64,000 nt of DNA from Dethiobacter alkaliphilus (GTDB lineage: Bacteria > Bacillota > Dethiobacteria > DTU022 > UBA8154): the NCBI GenBank assembly GCA_016841605.1, contig JAENYV010000015.1:26037-90036 (forward strand), read 5' to 3'. The notes under the pieces were generated by a model. It saw nothing but the letters and a program-made list of their open reading frames with translations, ran no database searches and had not been told where the DNA came from. Positions 1 to 8,449 of the stretch are shown here, in pieces. Each line of letters opens with the position of its first letter. The stretch's first letter is position 1. Position numbers and translations under genes: made by a program.

Positions 1-2
1 TT

Positions 3-830
3 AAGAAATTTGCTGTTTTGTCTATGGTGATATTGGTGGTAGGTTTGTTAGTGGCCGGTTGTGCAACGAACGGGTCGGTTGGAGAAGAACCCGGTGGTAA
101 TGAAACGGAGTCTGCCGCTGAGGATACCAGTCTCAGCCGTGTCTTGGATGCAGGTGTGTTTAGTGTGGCCGGAAGCGGTGGCTATCCTCCCTTCAACTAT
201 TATGAAGGAGAAAACGTTATCGGCTTCGACGTGGATACCGGCCGGGCCATTGCCGCCGAACTCGACGTGGAACTCGATTATGTGACCACCGCCTGGGACG
301 GGATTGTTGAGGGTTTAAGGGTAGGTCATTACGATGCCGTATTGGGCAGCATGGCCATTACGGATGAGCGGTTGGAAGTTGTTAACTTTACTATTCCTTA
401 CTACTATTCCGGTGCCCAGCTGGTTGTTTTAGATGATTCCGGGATTACGGATCCGGAGCAGATGGACGGTAAAACCATCGGTGTAGCTACCGGTACTACC
501 TTTGCCGATGACGCCGAAGCACTCGGTGCGGAAGTAAATTACTACGACGATGATACGCTCACCCTGACGGAGTTGCTGAATGGCCGTATTGATGGTGTTA
601 TTACCGACCGGCTGGTGGTAGTGCGCGCTATTAATGAAATGCCGGGCGGTGAAAGATTGACCATGGTGGGCGAGCTGCTGCGCCTGGAAGAAATGGCGCT
701 GGCTGTCCGTAAGGGAGAAGATGAACTGCTGGCTGAGTTGAACCGCATTTTGCAAAATATGCATGATAACGGTACATTAACTGGTATCAGTGAAGAATGG
801 TTTGAAGGTCTGGATATTACGAAAAAGTAG
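3..830 (+). CDS. Polar amino acid ABC transporter, substrate-binding lipoprotein (5' partial)
   Basis: This is an extracellular solute-binding protein of family 3, which captures an amino acid and delivers it to the permease and ATPase encoded next. The reading frame is open to the left edge: the visible peptide starts KKFAVLSMVILVVGLLVAGC, a lipoprotein signal whose lipobox LVAGC gives the lipidated Cys, so the true start lies just outside the window. The mature part has the family pattern: GGYPPFNYYEGENVIGFDVD near the N-terminus, then GSMAITDERLEVVNFTIPYY, and an IGVATGTTF hinge motif. A Rho-independent terminator follows directly, so most transcripts may end before the permease gene. The exact amino acid cannot be told. 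Confidence 0.92.
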   Translation, partial: KKFAVLSMVILVVGLLVAGCATNGSVGEEPGGNETESAAEDTSLSRVLDAGVFSVAGSGGYPPFNYYEGENVIGFDVDTGRAIAAELDVELDYVTTAWDGIVEGLRVGHYDAVLGSMAITDERLEVVNFTIPYYYSGAQLVVLDDSGITDPEQMDGKTIGVATGTTFADDAEALGAEVNYYDDDTLTLTELLNGRIDGVITDRLVVVRAINEMPGGERLTMVGELLRLEEMALAVRKGEDELLAELNRILQNMHDNGTLTGISEEWFEGLDITKK

Positions 831-838
831 AGCATAAA

Positions 839-871
839 AAAGGCACGGTTGCTTGAGGCACCGTGCCTTTT
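839..871 (+). terminator. Rho-independent terminator or attenuator after the binding-protein gene
   Basis: A perfect stem AAAGGCACGG (839-848) pairs with CCGTGCCTTT (861-870), with a 12-nt loop. It sits between the binding-protein gene and the permease gene, an arrangement often used to make binding protein in excess over the membrane components. Confidence 0.85.
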
Positions 872-898
872 CCTGATAAGAATTAAGGAGATGGCCTT

Positions 899-1570
899 AT
901 GTTTGACTTACCGTGGGATTTCACAATTATTCCATCATATATGCCTCTTTTTGTACCGGTTGCCTTTGTTACCCTGCAAATAACTACGCTGGGGATTCTC
1001 ATGGGTTTGCTGCTGGGATTATTATTCGGTTTAATGCGTATCTCCCCTCTCTGGGTGTTAAACGGTCCCGCCCGGTTGTATATCTGGGCAATACGGGGTA
1101 CACCGCTATTGCTCCAGTTATTCATTATTTACTATGGTTTTTCCAGTATTGCGCGGGTACCCGGCTTTCTCGCCGCTGTTTTGGGATTGGCGATTCATAA
1201 CGGCGCTTATCTTGCGGAAATAATTCGCGGTTCCATCCAGTCCATTGATCGCGGCCAGAGAGAAGCGGCTTATTCACTGGGCATGACACGCTGGCAGGCC
1301 ATGAGAAGAATAGTTCTGCCCCAGGCCTTTAAGCGGGCAGTACCACCGCTGGGCAATCAGTTTATTATTGCCCTCAAAGACTCTTCTCTGGCCAGTACCA
1401 TTGCTGTTCATGAATTGCTGCATAGAGCGAGAGTTTTGTGGTCATCCAACTTTAGAACAATGGAAATGTTGATCATCGCCGGCATCTTTTACCTTTTTAT
1501 GACGACCATTTTTACACTGGTGGTCGGCAGGATTGAACACCGACTGAAAGCCAGTGAGTATAGAAGTTAG
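899..1570 (+). CDS. Polar amino acid ABC transporter permease (HisM/GlnP family)
   Basis: This is an inner-membrane permease of 223 residues, the usual length for the HisM/GlnP/ArtQ family. The N-terminal half carries hydrophobic spans ([20 protein letters not shown]). The conserved region [20 protein letters not shown] followed by [20 protein letters not shown] is the EAA loop that docks with the ATPase. The start ATG is preceded by AAGGAG at 887. The gene lies between the binding protein and the ATPase of the same transporter and probably works as a homodimer, since no second permease is present. Confidence 0.93.
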   Translation: MFDLPWDFTIIPSYMPLFVPVAFVTLQITTLGILMGLLLGLLFGLMRISPLWVLNGPARLYIWAIRGTPLLLQLFIIYYGFSSIARVPGFLAAVLGLAIHNGAYLAEIIRGSIQSIDRGQREAAYSLGMTRWQAMRRIVLPQAFKRAVPPLGNQFIIALKDSSLASTIAVHELLHRARVLWSSNFRTMEMLIIAGIFYLFMTTIFTLVVGRIEHRLKASEYRS

Positions 1571-1580
1571 GAGTATCGCT

Positions 1581-2303
1581 ATGATTAAAATTGCTAGTCT
1601 GCATAAATGGTTTGGAAAATTGCACGTTTTGAAAGGTATTGATTTGACTGTGGATGAACAGGAAGTAGTGGTTTTAATCGGAGCAAGCGGTTCCGGTAAA
1701 AGCACCTTGCTTCGCTGTATCAACTTCCTGGAGGCGCCGCAGCAAGGCCGGATTTTTATTGATGGTGAAGTTGTCGACCCTCGTGGAAAAAACCTGCATT
1801 CCATCCGCCAGGAGGTGGGCATGGTCTTTCAGCATTTTAATCTTTTCCCTCATATGACCGTTTTAGGTAATGTTATAGAAGGCCCGGCCCAGGTCAAACG
1901 CTTAGCCCGTGCCGAAGCTGTAAAAATCGGCATGGAACTGCTGGAGAAAGTCGGCCTTTCCGACAAGGCGGAGACCTACCCGGCCATGCTTTCAGGCGGG
2001 CAGAAACAGCGGGTGGCTATTGCCAGGGCTTTGGCTATGCGCCCCAAGATCATGTTATTCGATGAGCCGACTTCTGCTCTGGATCCGGAACTGGTTGGTG
2101 AAGTATTGCAGGTCATGCAAGAACTGGCCAATGAAGGTATGACCATGATTGTTGTCAGCCACGAGATGGGGTTTGCCAGGGAAGTGGCTGACCGGGTTAT
2201 TTTTATGGATGAAGGTGTTATTGTTGAGGAAGGCGATCCTGATCTGATTTACAGTAAGCCTCAGAACGAACGAACCCAGGAATTTCTTAGCCGCATACTT
2301 TAA
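1581..2303 (+). CDS. Polar amino acid ABC transporter ATP-binding protein (GlnQ/HisP type)
   Basis: This is the ATPase of the amino acid importer, 240 residues from ATG 1581. I chose this start because TTAGGAG at 1568 precedes it and the family starts with MIKIxxLxKxFG; a longer GTG-initiated frame from 1554 would overlap the permease. Walker A is GASGSGKST, the Q-loop [13 protein letters not shown], the signature LSGGQKQR, Walker [13 protein letters not shown], and the switch His lies in VVSHEMGFA. Together with the two preceding genes it forms a complete importer. Confidence 0.95.
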   Translation: MIKIASLHKWFGKLHVLKGIDLTVDEQEVVVLIGASGSGKSTLLRCINFLEAPQQGRIFIDGEVVDPRGKNLHSIRQEVGMVFQHFNLFPHMTVLGNVIEGPAQVKRLARAEAVKIGMELLEKVGLSDKAETYPAMLSGGQKQRVAIARALAMRPKIMLFDEPTSALDPELVGEVLQVMQELANEGMTMIVVSHEMGFAREVADRVIFMDEGVIVEEGDPDLIYSKPQNERTQEFLSRIL

Positions 2304-2528
2304 TTATCATTAAGGCGTATACGAAAGCTAAGAGGAAATTGGCGGGTGGAGCAAAACAAGTAAATTTTCGCTGTAGTGTTAATCACATGGTTAATTCTTT
2401 GTGGCTTTGCCTGCCGGCTGTCGATTCGTCGTAAGTTCAAGCGAAGCCCGTCATTTTATGGTTGTTTTTTTCTGACTTTTGCGATATATTGTTCTGGTGA
2501 TGGCAAATTCAACCTTGAGGTGAGCTAA

Positions 2529-3467
2529 TTGAGTTTTGAGCCGTGCCGGGAGATTATGCAAAATATTTCCACTGTTGTTGTAGGAAAGGCCCGAGCCCTG
2601 GAACTTTTAATAGTAGCCCTTTTGTCGGAGGGACATGTTCTCCTGGAGGATGTCCCCGGAGTCGGCAAAACCCTGCTGGCCAAGTCATTGGCCGGATCTA
2701 TCGGAGGGTCTTTTCAAAGGGTTCAGTTTACTCCGGACCTTTTGCCTTCTGACATTACCGGCTTTAATGTTTATGATCAAAGGATTAACCAGTTTACCTT
2801 TCAACCCGGACCGGTTATGGCCAATGTTTTCCTTGCTGACGAGATCAACCGGACAATTCCCAGGACACAGGCGAGTCTGCTGGAAAGCATGGAAGAAGGC
2901 CAGGTGACTGTTGACGGGACAACTATGCTTCTGCCTCGTCCATTTTTTGTAATTGCTACCCAAAATCCCATCGAGCTGGAGGGGACTTTTCCCCTGCCGG
3001 AAGCACAGATGGATCGTTTTCTTCTCCGTGTTGAGCTTGGATATCCTTCCCGGGAAGAGGAACGTCTGATTTTGGAGCGCTTCCAGGAAAAGGACCCGCT
3101 GAACGATCTGCAAGCGGTAATAACTCCGGAAGAGGTGCTGAAGATGCAGCGAGAAAGAAGAAACATCCGTGTTTCTACAGATATTAAAGAGTATATTGTG
3201 GCCATTGTGGAGGCAACCCGGCAATCCCGCTTTCTTCGTTTCGGGGCCAGTCCCCGGTGTTCATTGCATCTCATGCGTGCGGCTCAGGCTTATGCAGCCC
3301 TCGCCGGAAGACAATATGTGCTGCCCGATGATGTTAAATTTCTTACTGGTCCTGTTTTGACCCATCGGCTTATTTTGCGGAATGAAGAAAAGATTCGCGG
3401 CATAACGGCCCAAAAAATTATGGAAGAACTGGTTGCCGGAGTGGTTATACCCGGTGGAGAGGGCTGA
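2529..3467 (+). CDS. MoxR-family AAA+ ATPase
   Basis: This 312-residue protein belongs to the MoxR AAA+ ATPases, chaperone-like proteins usually paired with DUF58 proteins. Walker A is VPGVGKT near residue 42, Walker B is VFLADEINR near residue 97, and sensor 1 is VIATQNPIE. The motif GTFPLPEAQMDRFLLR is typical of the family. The start is TTG 2529, preceded by TTGAGGTGAG at 2514. It is followed after 3 bp by the DUF58 gene and then by a DUF4129 membrane protein, a commonly conserved trio. The client process is not known for this subgroup; a role in assembling or folding cell-surface proteins is inference. Confidence 0.93.
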   Translation: MSFEPCREIMQNISTVVVGKARALELLIVALLSEGHVLLEDVPGVGKTLLAKSLAGSIGGSFQRVQFTPDLLPSDITGFNVYDQRINQFTFQPGPVMANVFLADEINRTIPRTQASLLESMEEGQVTVDGTTMLLPRPFFVIATQNPIELEGTFPLPEAQMDRFLLRVELGYPSREEERLILERFQEKDPLNDLQAVITPEEVLKMQRERRNIRVSTDIKEYIVAIVEATRQSRFLRFGASPRCSLHLMRAAQAYAALAGRQYVLPDDVKFLTGPVLTHRLILRNEEKIRGITAQKIMEELVAGVVIPGGEG

Positions 3468-3470
3468 AAA

Positions 3471-4673
3471 ATGTCTTTCAATAACCAAGCTGAGAGAGAA
3501 GTGCCCACCCTTTTCGTGGAGAACTTCTTTCACTTTTTAATTGTTTTGCTATTATTTATCGCTATTTTGTGGGATCAAAAAGGTCTTCTCTACCTTTCGG
3601 TTCTTCTGTTGATTATGATTAATGGGGCCAGGCTATGGTGCCGGTTAAGCTCCCGGGGGTTAGATGTCTCCCTGGAAACGGATCGGGTCAAGGTCTTCCC
3701 CGGGGAAAAGATCCTTCTGAACGGCCAGGTGCAGAATACGCGCTTGCTTCCGGTCTGGATGAGGCTGGAAATACCGCTTGCCCCGGGCGTTTTCCCTCAT
3801 TCCGGCGGCGATCTTCTTAAAGGGGAGAGCGGGCTGCTGTGGAGAGAGAAAATAACCTGGAACTTTGAGTTAACGGCTCCAAAACGCGGCTGCTACCAGA
3901 TCGGTCCTCTTAGCTTGATCACAGGAGATCTGCTGGGTTTTTTCCAAAAGAGAAAAGTAATAATTCCGGCCATGTGGATAACTGTTTTTCCACGGCTTGT
4001 TTCTTTACATCCGCTGCCGGTCCCCCTGGAAGAATTTTTTGGCAAACAGGGAGCAAAAAATCTCGTTGAGGACCCGGTTTACCCAGTTGCGACCAGAGAC
4101 TATCGATCCGGACGTCCTGCCAGGCATATTAACTGGAAAGCCAGTCTGCGCCATAATTCCCTGCAGGAAAAAGTATTTGAGCCCTCGTCGCGCAAAAAAA
4201 TCCTGCTTGCTGTAGATGTGGAACAGTTTCAACACAATGAGAATGAAGAAAGTTTCGAAACTGCTCTGGAAGTAGCGGCCTCTCTTGCTGTTCGGATGGA
4301 TTTTGAGGGAAACTCTGTCGGCCTGGTCTCCAACGGCTTAACGTTTACCGGAAAGCCTGCTGTTATACCCTTACTAAGGGGGGGAGTACATCTGCAATCT
4401 CTTTTGGAAGCGCTGGCAGCCCTGCGGATGGAGGCTTGCAAGACACTTGCCGAGATGCTCAGGCAAGCCGGTGACCTGTTCCGGGGAAGCTCATGTCTTT
4501 GCTTTGCCTATGGGAGCAGCAAGGAAATACGGGAAACGGCTGAAATTTTCCGGCAGGATAAAATTCCTGGGGTATTTATTTTAAAAGATTCCGGGGAAGA
4601 TATTTTTGCCGGGACGGGCGAACGTATTTTCTTGCTGGATGATATTTACGGCAGGAGTGAGAGCAGTGTCTAG
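3471..4673 (+). CDS. DUF58 domain-containing membrane protein
   Basis: This 400-residue protein is the usual partner of MoxR ATPases. Two hydrophobic N-terminal spans (around residues 16-45) anchor it. The DUF58 core is marked by the conserved DYRSGRPARHINWKAS near residue 208, followed by a von Willebrand A-like fold beginning KILLAVDVEQ. It follows moxR with a 3-bp gap and GGTGGAGAGG as Shine-Dalgarno, and its 3' end overlaps the next gene by 8 bp, so the three genes are probably translated from one transcript. Its biochemical role is not established. Confidence 0.9.
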   Translation: MSFNNQAEREVPTLFVENFFHFLIVLLLFIAILWDQKGLLYLSVLLLIMINGARLWCRLSSRGLDVSLETDRVKVFPGEKILLNGQVQNTRLLPVWMRLEIPLAPGVFPHSGGDLLKGESGLLWREKITWNFELTAPKRGCYQIGPLSLITGDLLGFFQKRKVIIPAMWITVFPRLVSLHPLPVPLEEFFGKQGAKNLVEDPVYPVATRDYRSGRPARHINWKASLRHNSLQEKVFEPSSRKKILLAVDVEQFQHNENEESFETALEVAASLAVRMDFEGNSVGLVSNGLTFTGKPAVIPLLRGGVHLQSLLEALAALRMEACKTLAEMLRQAGDLFRGSSCLCFAYGSSKEIRETAEIFRQDKIPGVFILKDSGEDIFAGTGERIFLLDDIYGRSESSV

Positions 4674-6054
4674 AACGAAAGAAGCACTAATCCTGGCCTC
4701 TGCAGGTAGCATGGAGCTTTGCCGGCTTTACGGTCTTCTCTTCTTTTTTCTTTATATGCTTGGGACTACGAAATTTCCTCCGGCAGGAGGATTTTTCGCT
4801 TTCTGGATAGCTGCGCTTTTGGGTTTTTATGTTCAGGGACGGGGGTGGAAAGTTATACATGTCCTTGGACTGCAGGTGACCGTTTTTATTATGGTTTTGT
4901 CCGGAGTAATATATGCTTATGGAGACTGGCCTTTTCCTTTTTTCAGTACAGGATGGCTGGCAGAGGCAGGGGGCGAGTTCCGGGATTCCATGGGGGGGCT
5001 GCTCCTTGTTCTCGTTGCCTGTTTTACCGCGTTGTTCTGGTTTAGTGGGGAAAGATTCTCAAGGCGTTTAATCTCTTATTCTGTGCTTACTTCCCGTTTT
5101 GATCTTGGAATCGCTGTTTTCTTCTTTTTATTTCTTTCTGAAGGTGGGCTGGGGAAACAGGCTCCCTCTATACTGTATTTTCTTTTTGCCTTTTTTTTCT
5201 TCAGCATGCTCTCTATTGCCCTGGCGCGCAGCAGGGGAAGTGGTAAAAAAGATTACCTCCCTGGTTGGGGAAATATCGGCCTGGTTGTGCTGATCTGCGG
5301 TATCTTGATTTTATTGGCTTGGGGAGCTGTGCTGCTGTTTCTTCCGGGCATCTCCATCATGACAGAGACAGGGTATACATTCGGCAAGCAGTTATTTTCT
5401 CCCCTGTTTAATCTTCTTCTAAAAGTTCTCCGGTTTCTTTTCAGTCACCGCTCCCTGCGGCAGGAGCCTGCTGCTGACAGCGGGGTAAGCGGTAGCGAAT
5501 CGTCAATACCGGAAATGTTCACAGTTCATGAGGTGCAGCCGGGGGAAAAGATTTTTCTGCTGGGGATGTCGGTTTTACTGGGAATTGTCCTTATTCTGTC
5601 AGTAGGTTGGGGAATTTATTATCTTTACCGCCTGCTTTTTTCCCGAACTTCCTGCAGGGAAAAAGAGAGTTTATTCTGGAAAAATTTATTTTTGCTGCTT
5701 CTTGCTCTGAGCAAAAGATGCCGGAAAATATGGATTGGGTTTAAAAATATTTTTTTCCCGCCTGAGGAGGGGGAGGGAACCCGGGGCTATAAAAAGCTCT
5801 TGCGCTGTGGAAAAAGGAGCGGTTTACCCCGTCGTTCAACTGAAACTCCAGGGGAGTATGGACTCCGTCTGGAAAAATACTTTCCCTTTCTCCAGGAAGA
5901 GATCCGGTTAATTATTGAGGGTTATCACGACGAAGTATATGGCAAACTAAAGTTGGAGGTGGAGCAAGAAAGGCGGATCAGGCTGGCCGGGCGCAAGCTG
6001 TCCGGACCCCTTCGCCGGCTGGCCGGGCGAAAAAAATGGTTTTATGCAGACTGA
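4666..6054 (+). CDS. DUF4129 membrane protein, TgpA-like but lacking the transglutaminase domain
   Basis: This 462-residue membrane protein is the third member of the MoxR-DUF58 cluster. The start is GTG 4666, inside the end of the DUF58 gene and preceded by AGGAGTGAG; a longer in-frame ATG at 4606 lacks a good ribosome site. The first ~250 residues hold several hydrophobic spans, a further span lies near residue 310, and the C-terminus (TPGEYGLRLEKYFPFLQEEI, then IIEGYHDEVYG) matches DUF4129. TgpA proteins at this position normally carry a transglutaminase core with a Cys-His-Asp triad between the membrane part and DUF4129; I see no such domain here. It may be a degenerate or scaffolding version. 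Confidence 0.75.
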   Translation: MSRTKEALILASAGSMELCRLYGLLFFFLYMLGTTKFPPAGGFFAFWIAALLGFYVQGRGWKVIHVLGLQVTVFIMVLSGVIYAYGDWPFPFFSTGWLAEAGGEFRDSMGGLLLVLVACFTALFWFSGERFSRRLISYSVLTSRFDLGIAVFFFLFLSEGGLGKQAPSILYFLFAFFFFSMLSIALARSRGSGKKDYLPGWGNIGLVVLICGILILLAWGAVLLFLPGISIMTETGYTFGKQLFSPLFNLLLKVLRFLFSHRSLRQEPAADSGVSGSESSIPEMFTVHEVQPGEKIFLLGMSVLLGIVLILSVGWGIYYLYRLLFSRTSCREKESLFWKNLFLLLLALSKRCRKIWIGFKNIFFPPEEGEGTRGYKKLLRCGKRSGLPRRSTETPGEYGLRLEKYFPFLQEEIRLIIEGYHDEVYGKLKLEVEQERRIRLAGRKLSGPLRRLAGRKKWFYAD

Positions 6055-6105
6055 AATTCTTTTTCTGAGCATATATTTGGGATAACGAAATATGAACTAA
6101 TTAAT

Positions 6106-7938
6106 ATGTTGAAAAGGAAAATTAATGAGATGTTTCCTTTGCGCAACAGGTCTTTTGAGAAAGTATCTAAAAAAAACGAAGTTCCAGCTCAGAAAAAAGT
6201 TATGCTGATAGGATTTCCTAATGTTGGGAAAAGCCTTCTTTTCCAACACCTTACAGGGAGATATGCCGTTGTTTCAAATTATCCCGGAACAACGGTAGAT
6301 TACAGCAGGGGTAATGGCCGGCTTGCCGGTAAAGCGGTGGAGATTATCGATACTCCGGGGATTTACAGCTTACATGGGCAGGGTCAGGACGAGAATATTA
6401 CCCTGGAGCTCTTAAAAAAGGAAAATCCGTCCCTGATTCTTTTTGTGGCCGAAGCAGCTGTTTTTCCTCGGGTTATGGATTTGTTTGTGGAGATTCGCCG
6501 TTTATCTTTACCCCTGATTCTGGTCTTAAATATGATAGATGAAGCAGAACAGAGGGGAATTCGTTATCATCTGCCGGCACTGGAGAGCGAGCTTGATGTT
6601 CCAGTTGTCGCGACATCGGGGACAAGGCGGACCGGACTGGAAGAACTCAAAAAGATTATGACAAAAGTATTGTTTTCGCCTGAACCGTCGCAAACGGCAG
6701 CCGGCTTTGACAGTAAGCGAGGGTGGGAGAGACCGGAAAGGGACGGACTCTGGGACGGAGTCCTGTTGAAGCAGGGACGGCATTCCGGGATCACGGCTGC
6801 AAGCAGCCGGGCAGAAAAGCTGCACCTGCTGCTGATCAATCCCTGGATCGGCTACCCCTTGGCTGTTTTTCTTCTCTTTTTCTGTTTTTATTATATAATG
6901 GGCATTTTGGGGGCCGGAACAGCCGTACGCTTTCTGGAGGAGAAGCTGTTCGGAGAAATTTTGCTTCCAGCCTGCAGTTTTCTTACTTTAAAATATCTCG
7001 GCAGTGCTTTTGTAAGAGAATTGTTGATGGGACAGTTCGGATTGATTCCCATGGCGCTGCGTTATTCCCTGGCTATTGTTCTTCCGCTTGTGACCATGTA
7101 TTTCCTTTGTTTTGCCCTGATGGAAGATTGCGGTTATCTCCCCCGCCTCTCATACCTTCTGCACAAGCCTCTCGGCTATCTTGGCCTGGACGGTCGCGGT
7201 GCCGTTCCACTTGTTTTAGGTTTCGGCTGTGGAACTATGGGGGTTCTGGTTACAAGACTATTGGAGACCAGGCGGGAAAGATTTCTGGCAACTTTTTTGC
7301 TTTCTCTGGGGATCCCTTGCTCAGCCCAGATCGGATTGATCGTCGGCGTGTTGGCGCCATATCCCAAAGTTTTTTTCTTATGGGGATTTTCCTGGGGGAT
7401 CATTTTTTCTCTTGCCGGGGTTCTCCTGAACCGTATGCTTCCGGGGCGACGGGGTTATACCTGTTTGGAATTTCCTCCCCTCCGTCTGCCCCAGTTAACG
7501 GCAGTCTTGCGCAAGACATCAGCCCGAGTATACTGGTACATCAAGGAAATAATCCCCTTTTTTTTTATGATAAGTCTGGTTTTCCAATTATTGTACATGA
7601 ATGGTTATTTAGCGTTAATGGAAAATTTTATGGCACCGCTTTTTCGGCATCTGGGTCTTCCGTCAGAAGTAACCGGGATCTTTTTATTCGGCTTTTTGCG
7701 GAGAGATTATGCCGCGGCAGGTCTTTATGATCTGGTCCGGGATGGGGTCTTGGATTCAAGCTCTGTTCTGGTCAGTGCGCTTGTTCTGACGCTTTTTTTC
7801 CCCTGCATCGCTCAACTGATCATTATTATCCGGGAAAGAGGCTATAAAGAAAGCTTTGTGATCCTCATCCTTATTGCCCTTATCTCCTATGGAGCAGGAT
7901 ACTTACTGAATAGTTTTATCTCGGCAGTAAGTCTTTAA
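6106..7938 (+). CDS. feoB: Ferrous iron transport protein B
   Basis: FeoB is the membrane GTPase-permease for Fe(II) uptake, the main iron route under anoxia. The 610-residue product has an N-terminal G domain with G1 GFPNVGKS (about residue 36), switch NYPGTTVDYSRG, G3 DTPG and G4 NMID. The C-terminal membrane half contains the FeoB Gate motifs, including LVLGFGCGTMG and GIPCSAQ. The length is at the short end of the family, mainly through a short linker after the G domain. The ribosome site before ATG 6106 is weak. The FeoA gene follows immediately. Confidence 0.95.
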   Translation: MLKRKINEMFPLRNRSFEKVSKKNEVPAQKKVMLIGFPNVGKSLLFQHLTGRYAVVSNYPGTTVDYSRGNGRLAGKAVEIIDTPGIYSLHGQGQDENITLELLKKENPSLILFVAEAAVFPRVMDLFVEIRRLSLPLILVLNMIDEAEQRGIRYHLPALESELDVPVVATSGTRRTGLEELKKIMTKVLFSPEPSQTAAGFDSKRGWERPERDGLWDGVLLKQGRHSGITAASSRAEKLHLLLINPWIGYPLAVFLLFFCFYYIMGILGAGTAVRFLEEKLFGEILLPACSFLTLKYLGSAFVRELLMGQFGLIPMALRYSLAIVLPLVTMYFLCFALMEDCGYLPRLSYLLHKPLGYLGLDGRGAVPLVLGFGCGTMGVLVTRLLETRRERFLATFLLSLGIPCSAQIGLIVGVLAPYPKVFFLWGFSWGIIFSLAGVLLNRMLPGRRGYTCLEFPPLRLPQLTAVLRKTSARVYWYIKEIIPFFFMISLVFQLLYMNGYLALMENFMAPLFRHLGLPSEVTGIFLFGFLRRDYAAAGLYDLVRDGVLDSSSVLVSALVLTLFFPCIAQLIIIIRERGYKESFVILILIALISYGAGYLLNSFISAVSL

Positions 7939-7991
7939 AAATGCTCAGAATCGGGTTAAATCTTCATTTTGGGGGAGGAGTTAGCGTTAAG

Positions 7992-8345
7992 ATGAGACGT
8001 TATGCAGGGGAAAAAGGCGGAAAGAAGGCTGTTCCTCTTTCTTGCTTACAAGCAGGGCAGAGCGGCATTATTGTTTCTATCCGGCCTGTTCGGCAAGCAG
8101 ATTCCTTTAAGTTTCGGGCTTTGGGTCTGATTCCGGGAGCTCCGTTTCTGCTGGAAAGGACTTTTCCCGTTCCGGCTCTTCGCCTGCCCTATTCAAGTCT
8201 TTTTTTGGACGATGAGCTTGCGGCAGGTATCCTGGTTTATCTGACAGAAAGCCAAAAAAGTCTTAAAAAAGGTACCCGGCAAAAAGAAAAATATGGAAGA
8301 TATTCTTTTTACTCGCGGCTAAAAGAATTCTTTTGTCATAAATAG
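7992..8345 (+). CDS. feoA: FeoA-domain protein, partner of FeoB
   Basis: This is a small cytoplasmic SH3-like protein of the FeoA family, needed for FeoB activity. The core runs from LSCLQAGQSGIIVSI to the C-terminal AAGILV, with the family motif KFRALGLIPGAP. I prefer ATG 7992 because GGGGGAGGAG lies about 11 nt upstream; an in-frame ATG at 7941 directly after the feoB stop lacks a ribosome site and would add 17 residues. The C-terminus has a Lys-rich tail of about 25 residues beyond the FeoA fold. The feoB-feoA order is the reverse of the more common one. Confidence 0.85.
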   Translation: MRRYAGEKGGKKAVPLSCLQAGQSGIIVSIRPVRQADSFKFRALGLIPGAPFLLERTFPVPALRLPYSSLFLDDELAAGILVYLTESQKSLKKGTRQKEKYGRYSFYSRLKEFFCHK

Positions 8346-8366
8346 ATTTTCTTTAACATCCCTTTT

Positions 8367-8399
8367 CTGACAGACATTTCCTGCTCGAGAAGCTATAAT
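8367..8399 (+). promoter_or_regulatory. Putative spoIIE promoter with two possible -35 boxes
   Basis: A perfect -10 TATAAT lies at 8394-8399, about 50 bp before spoIIE. Two -35-like hexamers precede it: CAGACA (8371-8376) at 17 bp and CTGACA (8367-8372) at 21 bp. In Bacillus subtilis the Spo0A-activated spoIIE promoter is known for an over-long spacer of about 21 bp, so the second reading is attractive. I see no perfect Spo0A box nearby. Confidence 0.5.
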
Positions 8400-8449
8400 G
8401 GCTTTATGCAAAAAAGTCTTGCTCCTGAGGAAAGGGAGGTTATAAGAAA

